Source of the DNA: Rhipicephalus microplus
Lineage: Eukaryota > Arthropoda > Arachnida > Ixodida > Ixodidae
DNA length: 64,000 nucleotides
Assembly: GCF_043290135.1 (NCBI RefSeq)
Contig: NC_134705.1
Coordinates: forward strand, 35,777,771-35,841,770
Direction: 5' to 3'
In this document: in pieces, positions 1-11,596 of the stretch
Numbering within the stretch: the first letter of the stretch is position 1
How the letters are laid out: the number at the start of each line of letters is the position of its first letter
Notes under the pieces: model-generated
What the model saw: the letters and a program-made list of their open reading frames with translations, nothing else
The model's database searches: none
What the model was told of the DNA's origin: nothing
Translations under genes and position numbers: made by a program

Positions 1-1182
1 TCTGCAAAAGGCAGCCGAACGTCACCCATGCAGTTGAAATGACACTGCTATGAGCGACAGCTAACTTCAGTCCAGCCCTGTAACTGCTGCTAACAAAATG
101 ATGACAAAGGAAAAACAAAACATTAATAACAAAATAAACACATGACACCATAAAAATAATTGCGGAAAGCAGCACAGGAAAGTGGTAGTAGTGTTCGTGG
201 GGCTGAAGCAGGATAGCGTCCACCGCGCAGAGGGGCGGAAGAGCGTGACAATGTCCGCCTGTTGCGATGCCCGAGTGCGAAGTGAGAGGCATGGAAGGGG
301 GCTCTCTATGGCTCGTTGCTGCTGTTGATTAGCCGTGAGTTCGACGAACGCCGCTTTGGTGGTTGTTCAGAGGCCCCGCATTTCTGGCTCGATGACGGAG
401 CTGGGACGTTGCGAGAAGCCGGGCCTTTTTAGTGATCTTGGAGGCCAAAGAAGAATTGGCTGCGAGGCGCCCTGGCGTCGGCTGGCAACATATAGCTGGT
501 TTCAGCTGGTCTCGCGCAGGAGCTATAGTGGAAACGGCAGCAGGGCTTCTCGTCGCCGGCCGAGAGCAGAGAACAGCCAGAATGTCTGACGTCAGTAGGT
601 CAAAGCCCCCCAGCCCCTCCAGTGTCCACGTCGATGGGGGAAAGCCAAGACACGCACTCTTCACTGGCACGCACCTACACACGCACAGAAGCATGCACGC
701 ACACACACCGCCGACGGCTACTGGAGCGTAGGCGCAAAGCGTCCTTCGTCTCTCTCTTCTGGCATACGCACGATACTCAAGGTCACACTCCCTTCGCGGA
801 AGACGAACTAAACACTAAAAAATTGAAACAAAGCAAAATGACACTCAATCTCAGAATAAAAGAAAATGACAAATAAAATACAAATAAGACTTAGTATTAG
901 ACAAAAGAAACATAAAGTACACATGAACACTTAAAAAAAGAAACACTGGCAGCAGACTGGGCGGGGTCAACTTTACGAGAAAGGCCGTAAAGAAGCTAAC
1001 CTATACTGAGGCTTGACAGTAAACTGAGGGCCTTCGGTTGCAGAGAAGTCCGCCGTCTGGCGCGAAACCACAAAGGTGACCGCTTCCTCAGATTATACCA
1101 GTGCAGGGGTCCTAATGCGGTTCGCAGCTCCGGGTGTGCCCCTTGCTTGCGCGAAGTGCCGCAGGGCGCTGGCGCGAGCTCG
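1..1182. other. Unassigned stretch, possible retroelement flank
   Basis: I see no convincing gene here. The stretch lies downstream, in minus-strand terms, of the gypsy pol end at 1183, so it may contain that element's 3' untranslated region and LTR. I could not define LTR ends or find a second copy. A CA-rich patch runs from about 668 to 710. The reading frames present are short and resemble no family I know. Confidence 0.3.
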
Positions 1183-1590
1183 TCAGACCGTGACAAAGCG
1201 CTTCAGGTCTGCGATGTGGGCACGGCTGAGTTTTCCCAAAGGGGATCTTTCAGCTAGTACGTGCCACGGACGCTCACTGACAATCGGTTCATAAGACCGG
1301 GTGGCTTTTCAACCTTTGGTTCAACCGTTTGTCAGACGTGGCAGGCACGAAATAGCGATCAAAGTCACGCTTTGTGCCGAGCCAGGTCACAACGTTGCTC
1401 AGTTTGCAAAAAACTTTCGAGCCACTCAGGTGACCGGCCACGGGTTCGTCGTGAGAGGATCGCAACAGTGCAGCTCTCAGACTTTTGGGCATAACCACGT
1501 TAAACGGGTCGATGGACTCGTCGTCAGTGGCTATATAGTTCAGCAGGAGCCCATCATGGTCCAGCAAAATGAATCCGCCGGGGACTCAGC
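1183..1590 (-). pseudogene. Ty3/gypsy pol relic, integrase part
   Basis: This minus-strand relic keeps two pieces of a gypsy integrase. Positions 1567-1289 encode a region like the integrase zinc-binding domain, with the typical HDxPxAGHLSGSK pattern seen where H2C2 integrases begin. Positions 1255-1183 encode a tail with the pattern RAHIADLKRF followed by a stop, which resembles the extreme C-terminus of gypsy pol proteins. The whole catalytic core normally found between these parts (DDE, roughly 200 residues) is missing, so a large internal deletion is inferred. The two pieces are in different frames. No protease, RT or RNase H is seen beside it. The element is dead and its LTRs are not identified. 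Confidence 0.6.
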
Positions 1591-2900
1591 GACACACCCT
1601 GTTTCAGCCCCCTAATCACGCCCGCCGCAGAACAAGCAGCGTAACGGCGCTCCGCGCCTCTTTAGGACGGTTTATCGGCACCCACCCCAGAGCAAGCAGC
1701 GTATACGACGCTCCGTTCCTCCGAGACTCGAAACAAATCACTTTGCTGAGCCTTCAGTAGCACTTCGCTGCCAAAACAATTCCCTTTCTCCCAAATGGGG
1801 GAGTCTGGTATTGCGCCCACTCAGGACCGCAGCAACCGCCGCGTGCCCTGCGTCATGGGTTCTCTCTCGCCAGAGTGGCCTTCGGAAAGTTCCCCCTCTC
1901 AGCCGCTTACCTGGATAGCAGCCAAGGTCATCCTTATGGGGACTCCCCCTTTTCGCCGCTGTTTCGCCCCCAACACTTGCATGTGCTATCACACCGCGGG
2001 CGGCCATCGCACCGAAATCCAGGTTCTCGGCAGACAACAGGAGGCACGAGATAGCGCTTCAGCTACCACGTAGGTTGTGTATTCACCACAAAGGAGTTGA
2101 TGACACGGATGGGCACCGAAGGGTGCCCGTCGATAGAGGCGGTGGCCTCTTTGTGTAATGCGGCATGTCACGAAGCACTCATGTTGCGACGAGCCCGAAT
2201 CGCGCAGGCGAACTGACTCGCTAAGAGCTGTCAAAAGCCTAGAGCTTTTGATACCGCGTTGAGCGCCAGTGTAGTGACACGTATCCCAAAGAAGTACGGC
2301 CACTAGCGTGGGGCCGGTCTTAGCGAGCCGCAGGCCACGTGTTAACCATGGCCATGGCAAGAACACGATACTGCTTGAGGTCGCAACACTTTATTGCCCA
2401 TGGCAACACCAAACGCAGTACAGCCCGTTGCAAAGGCGCGGCGGGAAAGCAAATAGGCTTATTCTCGCCACGGGCATAAAAGCACTACAATAGGTGCCAC
2501 GAGCACACCTCCATGGTAAAGGTGATCCACGGTGACACCGGGACCAAGGCCCGGTTGCTCGAGCGAGGGCAAAGGCGTTCGCGTTGGCTTCGGAGGGAGA
2601 CGGGTCAGCGTAGCTAGGCCACGCGCTAGGACACCGTACCACCATTCGTCTGAGCGTACGCAGGGGGAGAGGGGCAACAAAAGGTGAGCGTTTGCCTTGG
2701 GCGCGAGGCGCCGTCAGCGAAGTCCGACAAGCCCCGAGCGAAGGGAGTTGACGGACGGAAAAGATTGCGTGGCTCACCGTCTGCTGTCCCGGAGAGTATC
2801 TGCCCGCTCCCTCTTGGGCGAATCCGAGCGCGACGCCACAGTCAACATCCACTACCGGGTGAGGGGGTTAAACGTCACTCCGCTCTCCCAGTGCGGCAGA
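1591..2900. other. Unassigned GC-rich stretch
   Basis: Several frames are open on both strands, including 2391-2852 on the minus strand, but none resembles a family I recognise. Openness is expected from the high GC content. A minus-strand AATAAA lies near 2391-2396, which may mark the end of an unidentified element. No LTR pair or terminal repeat was found. Confidence 0.3.
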
Positions 2901-3633
2901 CAGCGAGAAGGGGAGACATGTCGGGACATGAGAACGGCAGAAAAGGCGACAAAGTCCGCGCAAAAACAGCGGGCTGGCCTCAATTTCCACAAGGATTTCG
3001 CCTCTGGTTCCGTCTGTAATGAAATATTTAAACTACTTGAAAATAGGACACTTTCTCCACGTAGCATTACCTGCTTTCTTGCACATGTCGAATCCCTACT
3101 GGACTCTCAAGTAAACCTGAATGACCCTGCTCACTCCCGGGCGCGCGCACTAGCCCTCCACGCTGGGGAGGACATAGGTTCACGGGTTGGCAGTGAGTTG
3201 TTCAGGGGCGCTTTACTTACAATCAGTGAAGTGGCTAAACACTACCAGTTGAGTAGGCGGTCATTTGCTCCTCCACACAAGTTGTCAAGACGTCAGACCA
3301 TGACGTTTTGAATGCTCCAGACCAGATCGTATCTAGGCCTATTTTCCTCAGCATAGTCTCCTCACAAGCTTTTGACTCTACTCTTCCTGATTGTGGTCAG
3401 GTTAGCGACTTAGCAGATATGCTCTGGCAGTGCCCCGCGTTACGGCACCCAAGTCGGCTCACAGAAGAAGACTGGGACCCTGCCTTACGAAGTTCAGAGT
3501 TGCTACCACAACTACGGGCTGTTCAGAGAGCCAAATATGCGGCAGTGAGGCTAGGCCTCCCCGTTTCTAGGTTGGAGCTGCCCGCGACCTTCCTCTAAAG
3601 GAGCAGCGTTTCTCCGGACTCAATAAAGTTCTT

Positions 3634-3672
<39 letters not shown>

Positions 3673-3704
3673 ATGTCTGTCTGTCTCTCTGTCTGTCTGT
3701 CTGT
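2900..3704 (+). pseudogene. 3' end of an RNase-H-type LINE
   Basis: The translated text from about 3090 onward resembles the C-terminal end of an I-superfamily-like non-LTR retrotransposon ORF2. First comes the end of an RNase H-like region (NDPAHSRARAL), then a linker with SRRSFAPPHKLSRRQ. After a frame break near 3308 comes the C-terminal tail with DMLWQCPAL and a helix LRAVQRAKYAAVRLGLPV. The stop is near 3598. It is followed by a short untranslated region with AATAAA at 3622-3627 and then a (CTGT)n tract, the usual end for such tick LINEs. The RT and endonuclease are absent, so this is a 5'-truncated copy. The N-terminal half of the open frame before about 2940 is probably not part of the protein. 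Confidence 0.65.
3632..3704 (+). repeat. (CTGT)n microsatellite at LINE 3' end
   Basis: About 73 bp of CTGT/TCTG repeat with a few interruptions. It starts right after the AATAAA-containing 3' end of the LINE fragment, so it is probably the LINE's own tail, expanded. Confidence 0.9.
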
Positions 3705-5110
3705 ACATGCGCTTTTCACGGTGGCGGCAAAAAATCATGACACTTGCAGTACTGCAGTCAATTTATAGCGAGGGGAGCTCAGTTCGGATCTGTGGCAGCT
3801 GCCACTCAGCGAGCCGGGTCTGTCAACGGGGTACCCAACTCATCTGATCATCCAGGTTCTTGCTGGCCCACGGCTCACCCCATCGCTCCACTGTAGGATG
3901 CTGCCTTTAAAGTAGGCAAGATTATTGAAAACAATTTTGAAAGCATAAAATCAAGCGAAAAGTTCAGCTGATCAGCGTGATTCGAACTGAAGTCGCACAT
4001 CAACATGGCATCAAGTTCCAAAGCAACAACATACCCACTGTGCCTCAAAAACTCATCGTGGTAGGGCTAACAACCGACAGAAAGAGCGAATCAATTTTCT
4101 TTAAAAAGCAAAATATAAAAATTCTAAAAGCAGTAACGCCAATAGTGACACATTATCAAAAAAACTAAAAAAAATAAATGGGATTCGAACTGACGACCCG
4201 CGGAACGACCGCATACCCATCCAGGTGGTGGCGACTGAAACGACTGCAAATATAGGGCAACGGGCAACCCTACATTTTTATCATTACACTACGGTGACGG
4301 GCCCTCTCACCGCAGTCATTGATTTACGGTGATGGGGCCCATCGCTATAGCCAACACGCTATTATGACGGGCCCCGTCACTGTTCCGACTTCCCAATGAT
4401 GACGCGCCCCGTCGCAATAATAACGATTAGGTGCCAACCACTGGCACGCGCACGCACGCACCTACTCGCCAGAAGCGTCTAGTCGCGCCTGTGGAGGAAA
4501 AGGGCGCGCAATCACTGGCACGGGTCAACCGCCTTGACGCACACGCATCCAAGGCCGATGCACAATGTTGCTTAATTTATGGCTTAGAACTGTCCTAGTT
4601 AAGCACAAGAGCTGCGCGTTCTGAACTGGAGCAGGTTTGTACGATGCCGAAGATATCATAGCGCGTTAAAATATTGATAGTGCTTCACCCGCCACAGTTT
4701 TGGCTTTTTTAGAAGTAATTGACATCGCAGTGAGCAAAGTAACTACAGCGGTATGCACCAGAAATACACAGCGGTGCGTGCGCCACTGCAGCGAACGAAA
4801 ATTCACGTCTAGGATACTGTACGTCTATGTCTATCATAGGTGTGTGCAGGGCTCTCCTTAAGCGGGGCGGGGAATGTTCGCTGCAGTACCCCTCCACCCT
4901 ATTATGTCAATGTAGGGGCTGCCTTAGCGCCCACCTCCATTTTAAATTAATCTATGAAGCTGACATTGCGCCTACCCCTTTCATCGGTGGCTGAGGGGCA
5001 CTCGCCCCCTAATTATGTTCATAAATCAGGTTTATAAAAACCCTAGGTGTATTATTCACAATGTTGCTGTATCTACACTACCAAATTCATTATTATTATA
5101 AAAAAGATGT
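3705..5110. other. Unassigned stretch, mostly AT-rich
   Basis: No gene is seen. Two places (near 3978 and 4182) contain a GATTCGAAC core like the reverse complement of a tRNA B box, but no full tRNA or SINE head can be folded around them. Short GC palindromes at 4293-4415 are listed separately. Confidence 0.3.
4293..4415. repeat. Four spaced imperfect GC palindromes
   Basis: Four related, nearly self-complementary 16-19-mers of the form GTGACGGGCCCCGTCAC occur at about 4293-4311, 4329-4346, 4364-4380 and 4398-4415. They are spaced about 35 bp apart in otherwise AT-rich sequence. No function is recognised. Confidence 0.6.
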
Positions 5111-5313
5111 GCCTGCAGCGAGCAGCATCGCCAACGCCCGGCTTTCATGTTTAGTGCTTCAGTTCGCTGCTGTGCCAGTCTCTGCTGGACGGTTCATCAT
5201 GCTGCCTCGCCGCTGTCCTTAACGACTAATAAACCTCTTCACATTTGTTGGAGGGTGCCGTTTATCCCAGTCGCTACACCCTGGAGCTGCGAAGCCGCAC
5301 GCTACCGCCCGCC
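5110..5313 (+). other. Probable leader of gypsy relic, LTR end unresolved
   Basis: An AATAAA-like site lies near 5227-5232 (ACTAATAAACC), followed by TTGTTGGAGGGTGCCG and then the gag start. This is the order expected for a 5' LTR end, primer-binding site and leader of a gypsy element. No matching 3' LTR was found in the window, so the LTR borders are not set. Confidence 0.35.
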
Positions 5314-6205
5314 ATGACTGACAACGCCAACCCATCGGCGTCTTCACCCCGGTTCGTCAACTGCCTTGGCCATCCTAGGCTACGGAACCCGAAGGTCTTC
5401 AGCGGTGTTAGTGGGAACGACGTGGAAGATTGGCTCGAGCACTACGAGCTGGTGAGTGCCAATAATAAGTGGGATGAAGCCGACAAGCTGGGTCACATCA
5501 TATTTTATCTCACTGGCGTCACTGAATTATGGTTTAACAATCACAAACACAACATATCCACATGGAGCGTCTTCAAGACGTCGTGTGCTGACGTGTTCAG
5601 TCGGCCGACTCTCGGCAAGCAGCGGGCAGAACAGCGCTTGCGCGTCCGCTCTCAGCAGACTGGCGAAAATTTTACTAGCTACATTGAGGATGTCGTCAAT
5701 CTGTGTCGACGCGCGATTGACACCAAGCCCGAGTCGGACAAAGTAAGCACGTCCTGAAGGGCATCGACAATGACGCATTTCAAATGCTCTTGGCTAGAAA
5801 TCCAAGCACAGTTTCCGAGGTCGTCAGCTTGTGTCAGACCTACGACGAGTTGAAGAAGCAATGCACTCTGACTCGGTAGCCTCAGCGTGATGGTGAGTCA
5901 CTGCCTAGTTTCGACACAATGCCTGACAATTCACCGTTGCTTCAGCACGTCCGAGCCTTCGTCTGTGAGGAAGTCGCCAGCCAACTTTCCCTAGTGACCT
6001 TTATTCACGAAAGCACCATTCGTCTACCTGCCCCGCTTTGCACTGCTATTTCGAAAAAGGTTGCCCAAGCTGTCCCCCTTGCGCACCACGAGCCGCCTCT
6101 ATTAAGCCGTGTTCACTGCTCGCGTGTCGCACAGCCGGTAGGCGCTCCGGTCGCCTATCTGCCAGTCATGCAGCGTGGGGCCACGCCCCTTACGTATGCA
6201 GCGCA
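5314..6205 (+). pseudogene. Ty3/gypsy gag relic
   Basis: Starting at the ATG at 5314, the frame encodes a retrotransposon capsid (Retrotrans_gag type). It contains NPKVFSGVSGNDVEDWLEHYE, KLGHIIFYLTGVTELWF and a stretch ending in LCRRAIDTKPESDK. The frame breaks near 5745. The capsid C-terminus continues in another frame to about 5878 (LKGIDNDAFQMLL and a DELKKQ helix). A later part at 5919-6200 in a third frame resembles the gag tail (SPLLQHVRAFVCEEVASQLSL). No zinc knuckle, protease or pol follows, because sequence of the inverted-duplication arm begins at about 6208. The family is related to, but distinct from, the gag at 23.8 kb. It is clearly inactive. Confidence 0.75.
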
Positions 6206-6239
6206 AAACTGCCTCATCTGATGGCGCTGTGTGTCCGCT

Positions 6240-7905
6240 AAGTAGGTCTGTTCTCACTGATGCAGTGCATCGAAATAAGAGAAAAGGAGCACAGGCCCCT
6301 GTGGCTAGCATTTTTGGATATCAAGGGAGCGTACAATAGCATGGTTCAAGAGGACTTGTAGGGAATACTGGACACACTAGGTGTGGAAAATGGAGTCACT
6401 AATCTTTTAAAGGATATATATAAAGATAATTAGACAGTTATAAAGTAGAAAAAACAGATATCTAAGCTTGCAGAAGTAAAACGAGGGCTAAGGCAGGGGT
6501 GTCCTCTGCCACCCTTGTTATTCATGATGTACCTACAAAGATTAGAGGCAAAATTACAGGGAAGTGGAAGGGGCTTGAACATCTCTTTTGTCAAACAAGA
6601 AAAATTCACTGAACATGCACTACCAGCATTGATGTACGCAGAATAAATAATTCTAATGGCCGACAATAAGAAAGATATGCAGAGATTGATGGGAATCTGC
6701 GGTAATGAAGGGGACAGGTTAGATTTCAGAATCAGCGAGGAAAAAATCAGCAGTCACAATTTTTAACGATAATGAAGGTAGTGAGCTTAGAATAGAGGAG
6801 GTCACGCTAGAGATAACATATAAATACAAATATCAGGCGTTTGGATAAGCAATGGGGCCGGGTACCTAAGGGAACACGAAATATACGTGACGACTAAAGG
6901 TAATTGAATGCAATGGTGATGAAAAACATGGCCCTGTGGAATTACAATAGGTACGATGTTGTGAGAGGAATACGAAGAGGTCATGGTTCCTAGTTTGACG
7001 TTCGGCATTGCGGTCTTGAGCATGAGATAAGAAGTTCAAGCAAGATTAGAAATTAAGCAAAGTGGAATAGGTAGGCTTGCCTTAGGAGCTCACGGGAATA
7101 CACCAAATCAGAGAGTACAAGGTGATATGAGATCGACATCATTTGAGGCGAGGGATGCTAGCAGCGAGATAAAATTTGAGAAGCGATTGAGAGAAATGGG
7201 GAGGAGTGTTGTGCTCGGAAGGTATTCAGCTACTTGTACATGAAGAATGTGGATACAAAATAGAGGAAGCAAACCAGAAAATTGATTGGTATCTACTTAG
7301 AAAACTGCAGGGGGCCAAACCGAAAAGCATTCTCGGTTAAGAAGAACGTGAAGAAAGCTGAGACCGATATGTGAAGAATCGGCATGATTAAGAAGTCCAC
7401 GCTAGAGATCTATCAAACTTTTAAGCAGAAAATTGCCAAGAAAAATATCTATGATAATACTCAGGGTAGTTCTCCACTGTTTGAGGCCAGGACGGGAGTT
7501 TAGAGAAACAAGACATATCGGGCCAAATACGAAAGAGTAAACATGGTATGCAGTGCATGTGAAGGGAAGAGGAAGCTGCTGAACACATGATATTGTTCTG
7601 TAAAGGACTTCACCCTATAGTTCAGGGTGATGGCGCAAACGTTTTCAAAGCACTGGGGTTTAGGGACAAGGAGGACAAAAGAGACTGTAAGGGGGTAGAA
7701 TTAACTAGAAGGAGATTATCTGATTGGAAATTAAACCCTTCGCTGCAAACTACGAGTGCTCAACCTCACCATTTAAAGTGAAAAAAATAAATCTAGTTTG
7801 TGGTTCACTAAGTATTACTGCTTGGTGGCGTTAGTCACCGCCATATCTAAAGGGTACAGCCATATTAATCTATCCATCCAACGTTTAATGAGGTTACCTA
7901 CTCAA
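6240..7905 (+). pseudogene. CR1-like LINE relic, RT to 3' end
   Basis: This is the 3' half of a non-LTR retrotransposon. RT blocks can be read in shifting frames: FLDIKGAYNS-like text near 6310, a GLRQGCPLPPLLFMMYL-like block near 6485-6535, and a MYAE-stop remnant of the YADD catalytic box near 6632-6646. The C-terminal tail at 7540-7780 keeps a cysteine pair and an LHPIVQGDGANVFKALGF block. The 3' end at 7790-7900 is the family's usual tail and closes with a short ATCC-like repeat. Many stop codons and frameshifts show it is dead. The better preserved mirror copy is on the minus strand at 28649-29255, 23000-23640 and 18190-18659. Confidence 0.8.
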
Positions 7906-7927
7906 TAAAGTAATAGCGGAGATAGCC

Positions 7928-8145
7928 GCCGTGATAGCTCAGCTGGTAGAGCATCAGACGCGTCATTCGAAAGGCGCAGGTTCGGTCCCTGCAGTCTACG
8001 GCATGTTATCTTTTCATCAATTTTTCTTTCTCCTTATTTACATCACAATGACTTCTAATAACATACCCTATACTTTCCTTGGCATATATGTGTGTCAGTT
8101 CTCAACAATATTGTTTCCAACAACAAAAACGAGCCCCTAAACTCA
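7928..8145 (+). mobile_element. tRNA-derived SINE, Ruka-like
   Basis: The head (7928-8002) resembles a tRNA. The acceptor strands GCCGTGA and TCTACGGC largely pair. The pol III A box TAGCTCAGCTGG is perfect at 7935-7946 and a B box GGTTCGGTCCC lies at 7979-7989. The anticodon stem is poor and the loop lacks the invariant T33, so it is not a working tRNA. The unrelated tail (ATGTTATCTTTTCATC onward, with CCTATACTTTCCTTGGCAT) matches my memory of the tick Ruka SINE. The sequence to about 8310 may be part of the same repeat. Its mirror copy is at 17960-18165. Confidence 0.8.
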
Positions 8146-8315
8146 CCATGCTTTTCTTCATTTATTGCGACGGTCTCGTTCTGGCAGACTTTGTGCCATC
8201 AGGATTTTTGCCAAAGACTATTGGTCAGCTCCAACTTGTAATAGAATGGCACGCTATGCCGTCATTAGGCAAAAAAAGTCTCGCACTCGCCACAACGACA
8301 CGAGGTGGCGCTGAC

Positions 8316-8785
8316 TGATGCTGTGGGGGTAAACATGGTATGCAGTGCGCGTGGAGAGGAGAAGGAAACTGCCGAGCACCAGATAATGTTCTGGAAAGGG
8401 CTTCACCCTATAGTTCAGGAAGATGGCGCAGAGCTTTTCAAAGCACTGGGGTTTAGGGAAAGAGTGGGAAAAGTAGACTTAGGCGGGTAGAAATAACTAA
8501 AAGGAGGTTATGTGACTGGTGGCTACAATCAAGGCACGATTGAAAATCAAATCCTTCACTGCGAAGTGCCAGTGCTTAGCCTCACCATTTTAAGGGGCAA
8601 AAAGATTATTTAGTTTTTGTTCACTAAGTACTACGGCTAGGTGGCCTTAGCGAACGCCCGATCTCTAGGGTACAGCCATCCATCTGACGCTGTGGCTAAG
8701 AATTACGGCTAGGTGGCGGTAGCCGCCACCCAAACTAAAGGGTACAAAGGTACAGCCATCTCAATCCATCCATCCAGTAGAGCTT
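8316..8785 (+). pseudogene. Two stacked LINE 3' tails
   Basis: Positions 8316-8695 repeat the LINE C-terminal tail seen at 7530-7900 (cysteine pair, LHPIVQEDGAELFKALGF) and end in CCATCCATC. A second, shorter tail (about 8696-8785) follows with the same terminal sequence and ATCCATCCATCC. These are 5'-truncated insertions of the same LINE family arranged head to tail. Confidence 0.7.
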
Positions 8786-8819
8786 ATTTGTTTTTTTCTC
8801 TTAGCGCAGTGTTTGTCAC

Positions 8820-9945
8820 ACTCCCCGGCATCTAATTATTGAGTAGGACAATTCAGCTACACGTAGACACTGGTGATTTTTTGAAAAATGACACGGTGAA
8901 AAAGACTGCAAAACGTTCAGGATACGAGGTGGGTACGAAAATGGAGGTTAGCGCGGAAGTGAGTACAGAAGAAGCTGACGCCATAAGTATACAATGTGAG
9001 GTCGAAGAAAAAAATTGAGGAAGTTATAGTTGCCCAGAATGAATTTTGATGAGAACTACGTTGGTGACAGCAAAAAAAACAAAGTCTATGAGAGGAAGGC
9101 TTAGGTCAGCTGAAGGGACACTACAAAAGTTGGCGAAGGTGAACAAACGAGCAGTCCATGGCAGGAACGGTAGGGCACCGGCACCCAGAATAGTTAAGAA
9201 GAAAAAGCAAACGTGTTCTGAAAAAACAAGTACGATTGGTTCAATACTCACAAGATTCAGTTTGGGCGAAGTAGTTAGGGGCTGGGAGTGGACTAAGCAG
9301 CCGGCGTTACACGTGCAAGTAACCTCTAGGTTTGGGACACTCGTGAAGAAAAGTCACTGGACGTGATAATCGGTGGTGACTTGAATTTAAATCATTGAGC
9401 AGAAGCAATCAAATACAGGGCGAAAGAAGACAAGAGGGTTTCAATAAGTACGTACCCAAAACCTATGCTTAAAGCAGTGTTGAAGCAAGCAAGCACAAAA
9501 CTACAACTCGAGCTAATGAATAAAACGCTTTGTAACTTTGGGTGGTCTAAACGATGTTTAGAATAAAGAATTGGCAGGATTAGTGACCACATTGAAGAAA
9601 AGGGTCGATGACAAGCGTGTCATTGCCCCTGAGGTACAGGTATTATTATGCACAATACCGGAGGTACCAATTGGTTGGGGCAACGTGCAAAGAGTGGTTG
9701 TGGACGCAAACAAATAAAATGGACAGATGACTCGAGATCAAGGCTTTGAGGTAATCAAAATTAATACAGAGCTCGTGCATAGGTCGGGTTGTTTTGAACG
9801 AGACAAAATTCACTTCCATAGGAGGCTAGGTCTTGAGGTGGGTTGGTGACTTGAAGGACGCGCATTAGCTTTTTGGAAGCACGTGGGTCCTTCAGATGAA
9901 CTATTTGACTGGTTGATATGGCGACAAACGAGAAAAAAATTGGCA
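8820..9945 (+). pseudogene. CR1-like LINE ORF1 relic (SGNH type)
   Basis: This is a decayed ORF1 of the same family as the copy at 42790-43830. The longest open piece (9046-9366) covers the basic linker region, starting near RGRLRSAEGTLQKLAKVNK. Downstream, in broken frames, are hallmarks of an SGNH-type hydrolase: a GGDLN block near 9372, a GLN-type block III remnant near 9540, and RDKIHF (the D-x-x-H block V) near 9799. The sequence is cut by repeat X at about 9945. Functional loss is clear. The mirror copy is at 16140-17260. Confidence 0.7.
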
Positions 9946-10469
9946 AATCCCACGTCCAGGAAGAATCGATAATATGCGAAGCACGAATGAGGAAGGTTGA
10001 TATGTCACTTTAAAATCAGCACAACATTACGAGGCGGAGGTAAATTATACCGTACATAACTTTCATGTCATGAGTATCATATGTGGATGTGTCATTTATC
10101 TCCGTCATCCATTCACGTCAACCGGATACCAAATTTGGTATATGTGGAGCTAGTAAAACGGCTGTGAGTGCGCTATAAGCATAGCATGTAGTCATGGTTT
10201 CATGACACTCATATCATGATGAACTCGTTAGGAAGTGTCATCTACGTTCTTCGTCTCTTCACGTCACGTTATAAAAATTATTATATGTAAACAGCTGTGA
10301 GCATTGAGAGCATGGTATGTTATCATGTTCTTACACCACACGCGTATAACTATCATCATGCATGCACCCATCGTATACCTTCCGCCACCCATTGACGCCA
10401 CGTAACCCCAAATTTGTTTTATGTGGAGATGGCGAAACGGCCGCGAGCGCATCATGAAGGACCCAATAT

Positions 10470-10862
10470 ACTCCGACGTAACGTTGAAACGCACATTCGC
10501 TAGAAGCAACGACGCTGCCCTAGTAAAACGCCAGTACTCTATAGTATGACCCCAGGTGCACCCGGCGCAACCAGCGTCCGTTCGCGCTGCCTGGCGTCAA
10601 CCGCCGCGACATGCAACATGCTGCATTTCGCGACGATGACGTTATGCAGCTCTACCTAGAGAGCACTACGTCTGCTTCTCTTCGTGATAGAGGGACGCCG
10701 GGTGCCCTCAAACGCGCACGTGTAAAAGGAACGCAGCGCGGGTGCGCACTTGCGAGTATGTGGCAGGCGGATTGGCGCCTGGTGTGGCATCGCCGGCGTG
10801 GCACGACGAAACTAACGCCGGTGCGCACTCGCGTCAGGTCACGTCGAAGCGTATTGGCGCCA
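10470..10862 (+). repeat. GC-rich core block of repeat X
   Basis: This block of about 390 bp is much richer in GC and CpG than the flanking units. It recurs in the same place in the other two X copies (about 15150-15590 and 32575-32960). It has open frames on both strands (10611-10865 plus, 10652-11089 minus), but these are not alike enough between copies to argue for a protein. Confidence 0.65.
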
Positions 10863-11596
10863 TGAGTGTGGCATGTAGTGACGTTCTTACATGACACTCG
10901 TCTCACGATTATCCCGCTTACGGCCGTCGCATGCTTTCGCCATTCATTCCCGTGACGTAATGCCAAATTTGGCATATGTGGGGCCAGTGAAACGACCGCG
11001 AGTGTATAATGAGCGTAGCGTGTTGTGATAATGTTATATGACACCCGTCTTATAATTATCATGTTTGCACCAGACACACAAATTCGCAATCAATTCATGT
11101 CTCGTACTACCAAACTTGGTATATGTGAAGCTAGCAATACGGCCGTGAGTGCATCATGAGCGTGGCATATAGTGATGTTGTTACATTATACGCACCTGAG
11201 CATCATCATGTTTCACCAGTCACATACCTTCGTCCTCCATTCACAATCCGTAGTACCAAATTAGCAAATGCAATCTGGTGAGACGGCCGCCAGCACATCA
11301 TGAGCGTGGCATGTAGTCATGGTGTTACATGACACGCATGTCATCATTGTCAAGTTAGGAACAGTCTCTTGTATTTTCCACGCCGTCAAGTCGTAGCATA
11401 CTAGTTTTGCGACATGTCATTCGAACAAAACCACCGCAAAAGCAGCAAGACCATGAAATGTAAATCATGACATACATGTCATGATTTTCGTTATATGATT
11501 TGTAACTTAAGCCTGTAATGCAGTCATGATGTGGCATACCAAGTTTGCTATCGATACCATTATTTAAACGGGCAGGAGAGCTAAAAGTTGTAAGCG

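Noticed and set aside
2391..2852. 153-codon minus-strand frame
   Set aside because: High GC makes such frames common; arginine- and proline-rich translation with no domain, and other frames overlap it.
3978..4200. Reverse-complement tRNA B-box-like words near 3978 and 4182
   Set aside because: No A box or foldable tRNA head accompanies them, so neither a tRNA nor a SINE can be supported.
7928..8002. A tRNA gene
   Set aside because: The anticodon arm is poor, the invariant T33 is missing, and the unrelated 3' tail plus mirror copy identify it as the head of a SINE.
10652..11089. 145-codon frame across the core of repeat X
   Set aside because: The frame is not kept in the other X copies.
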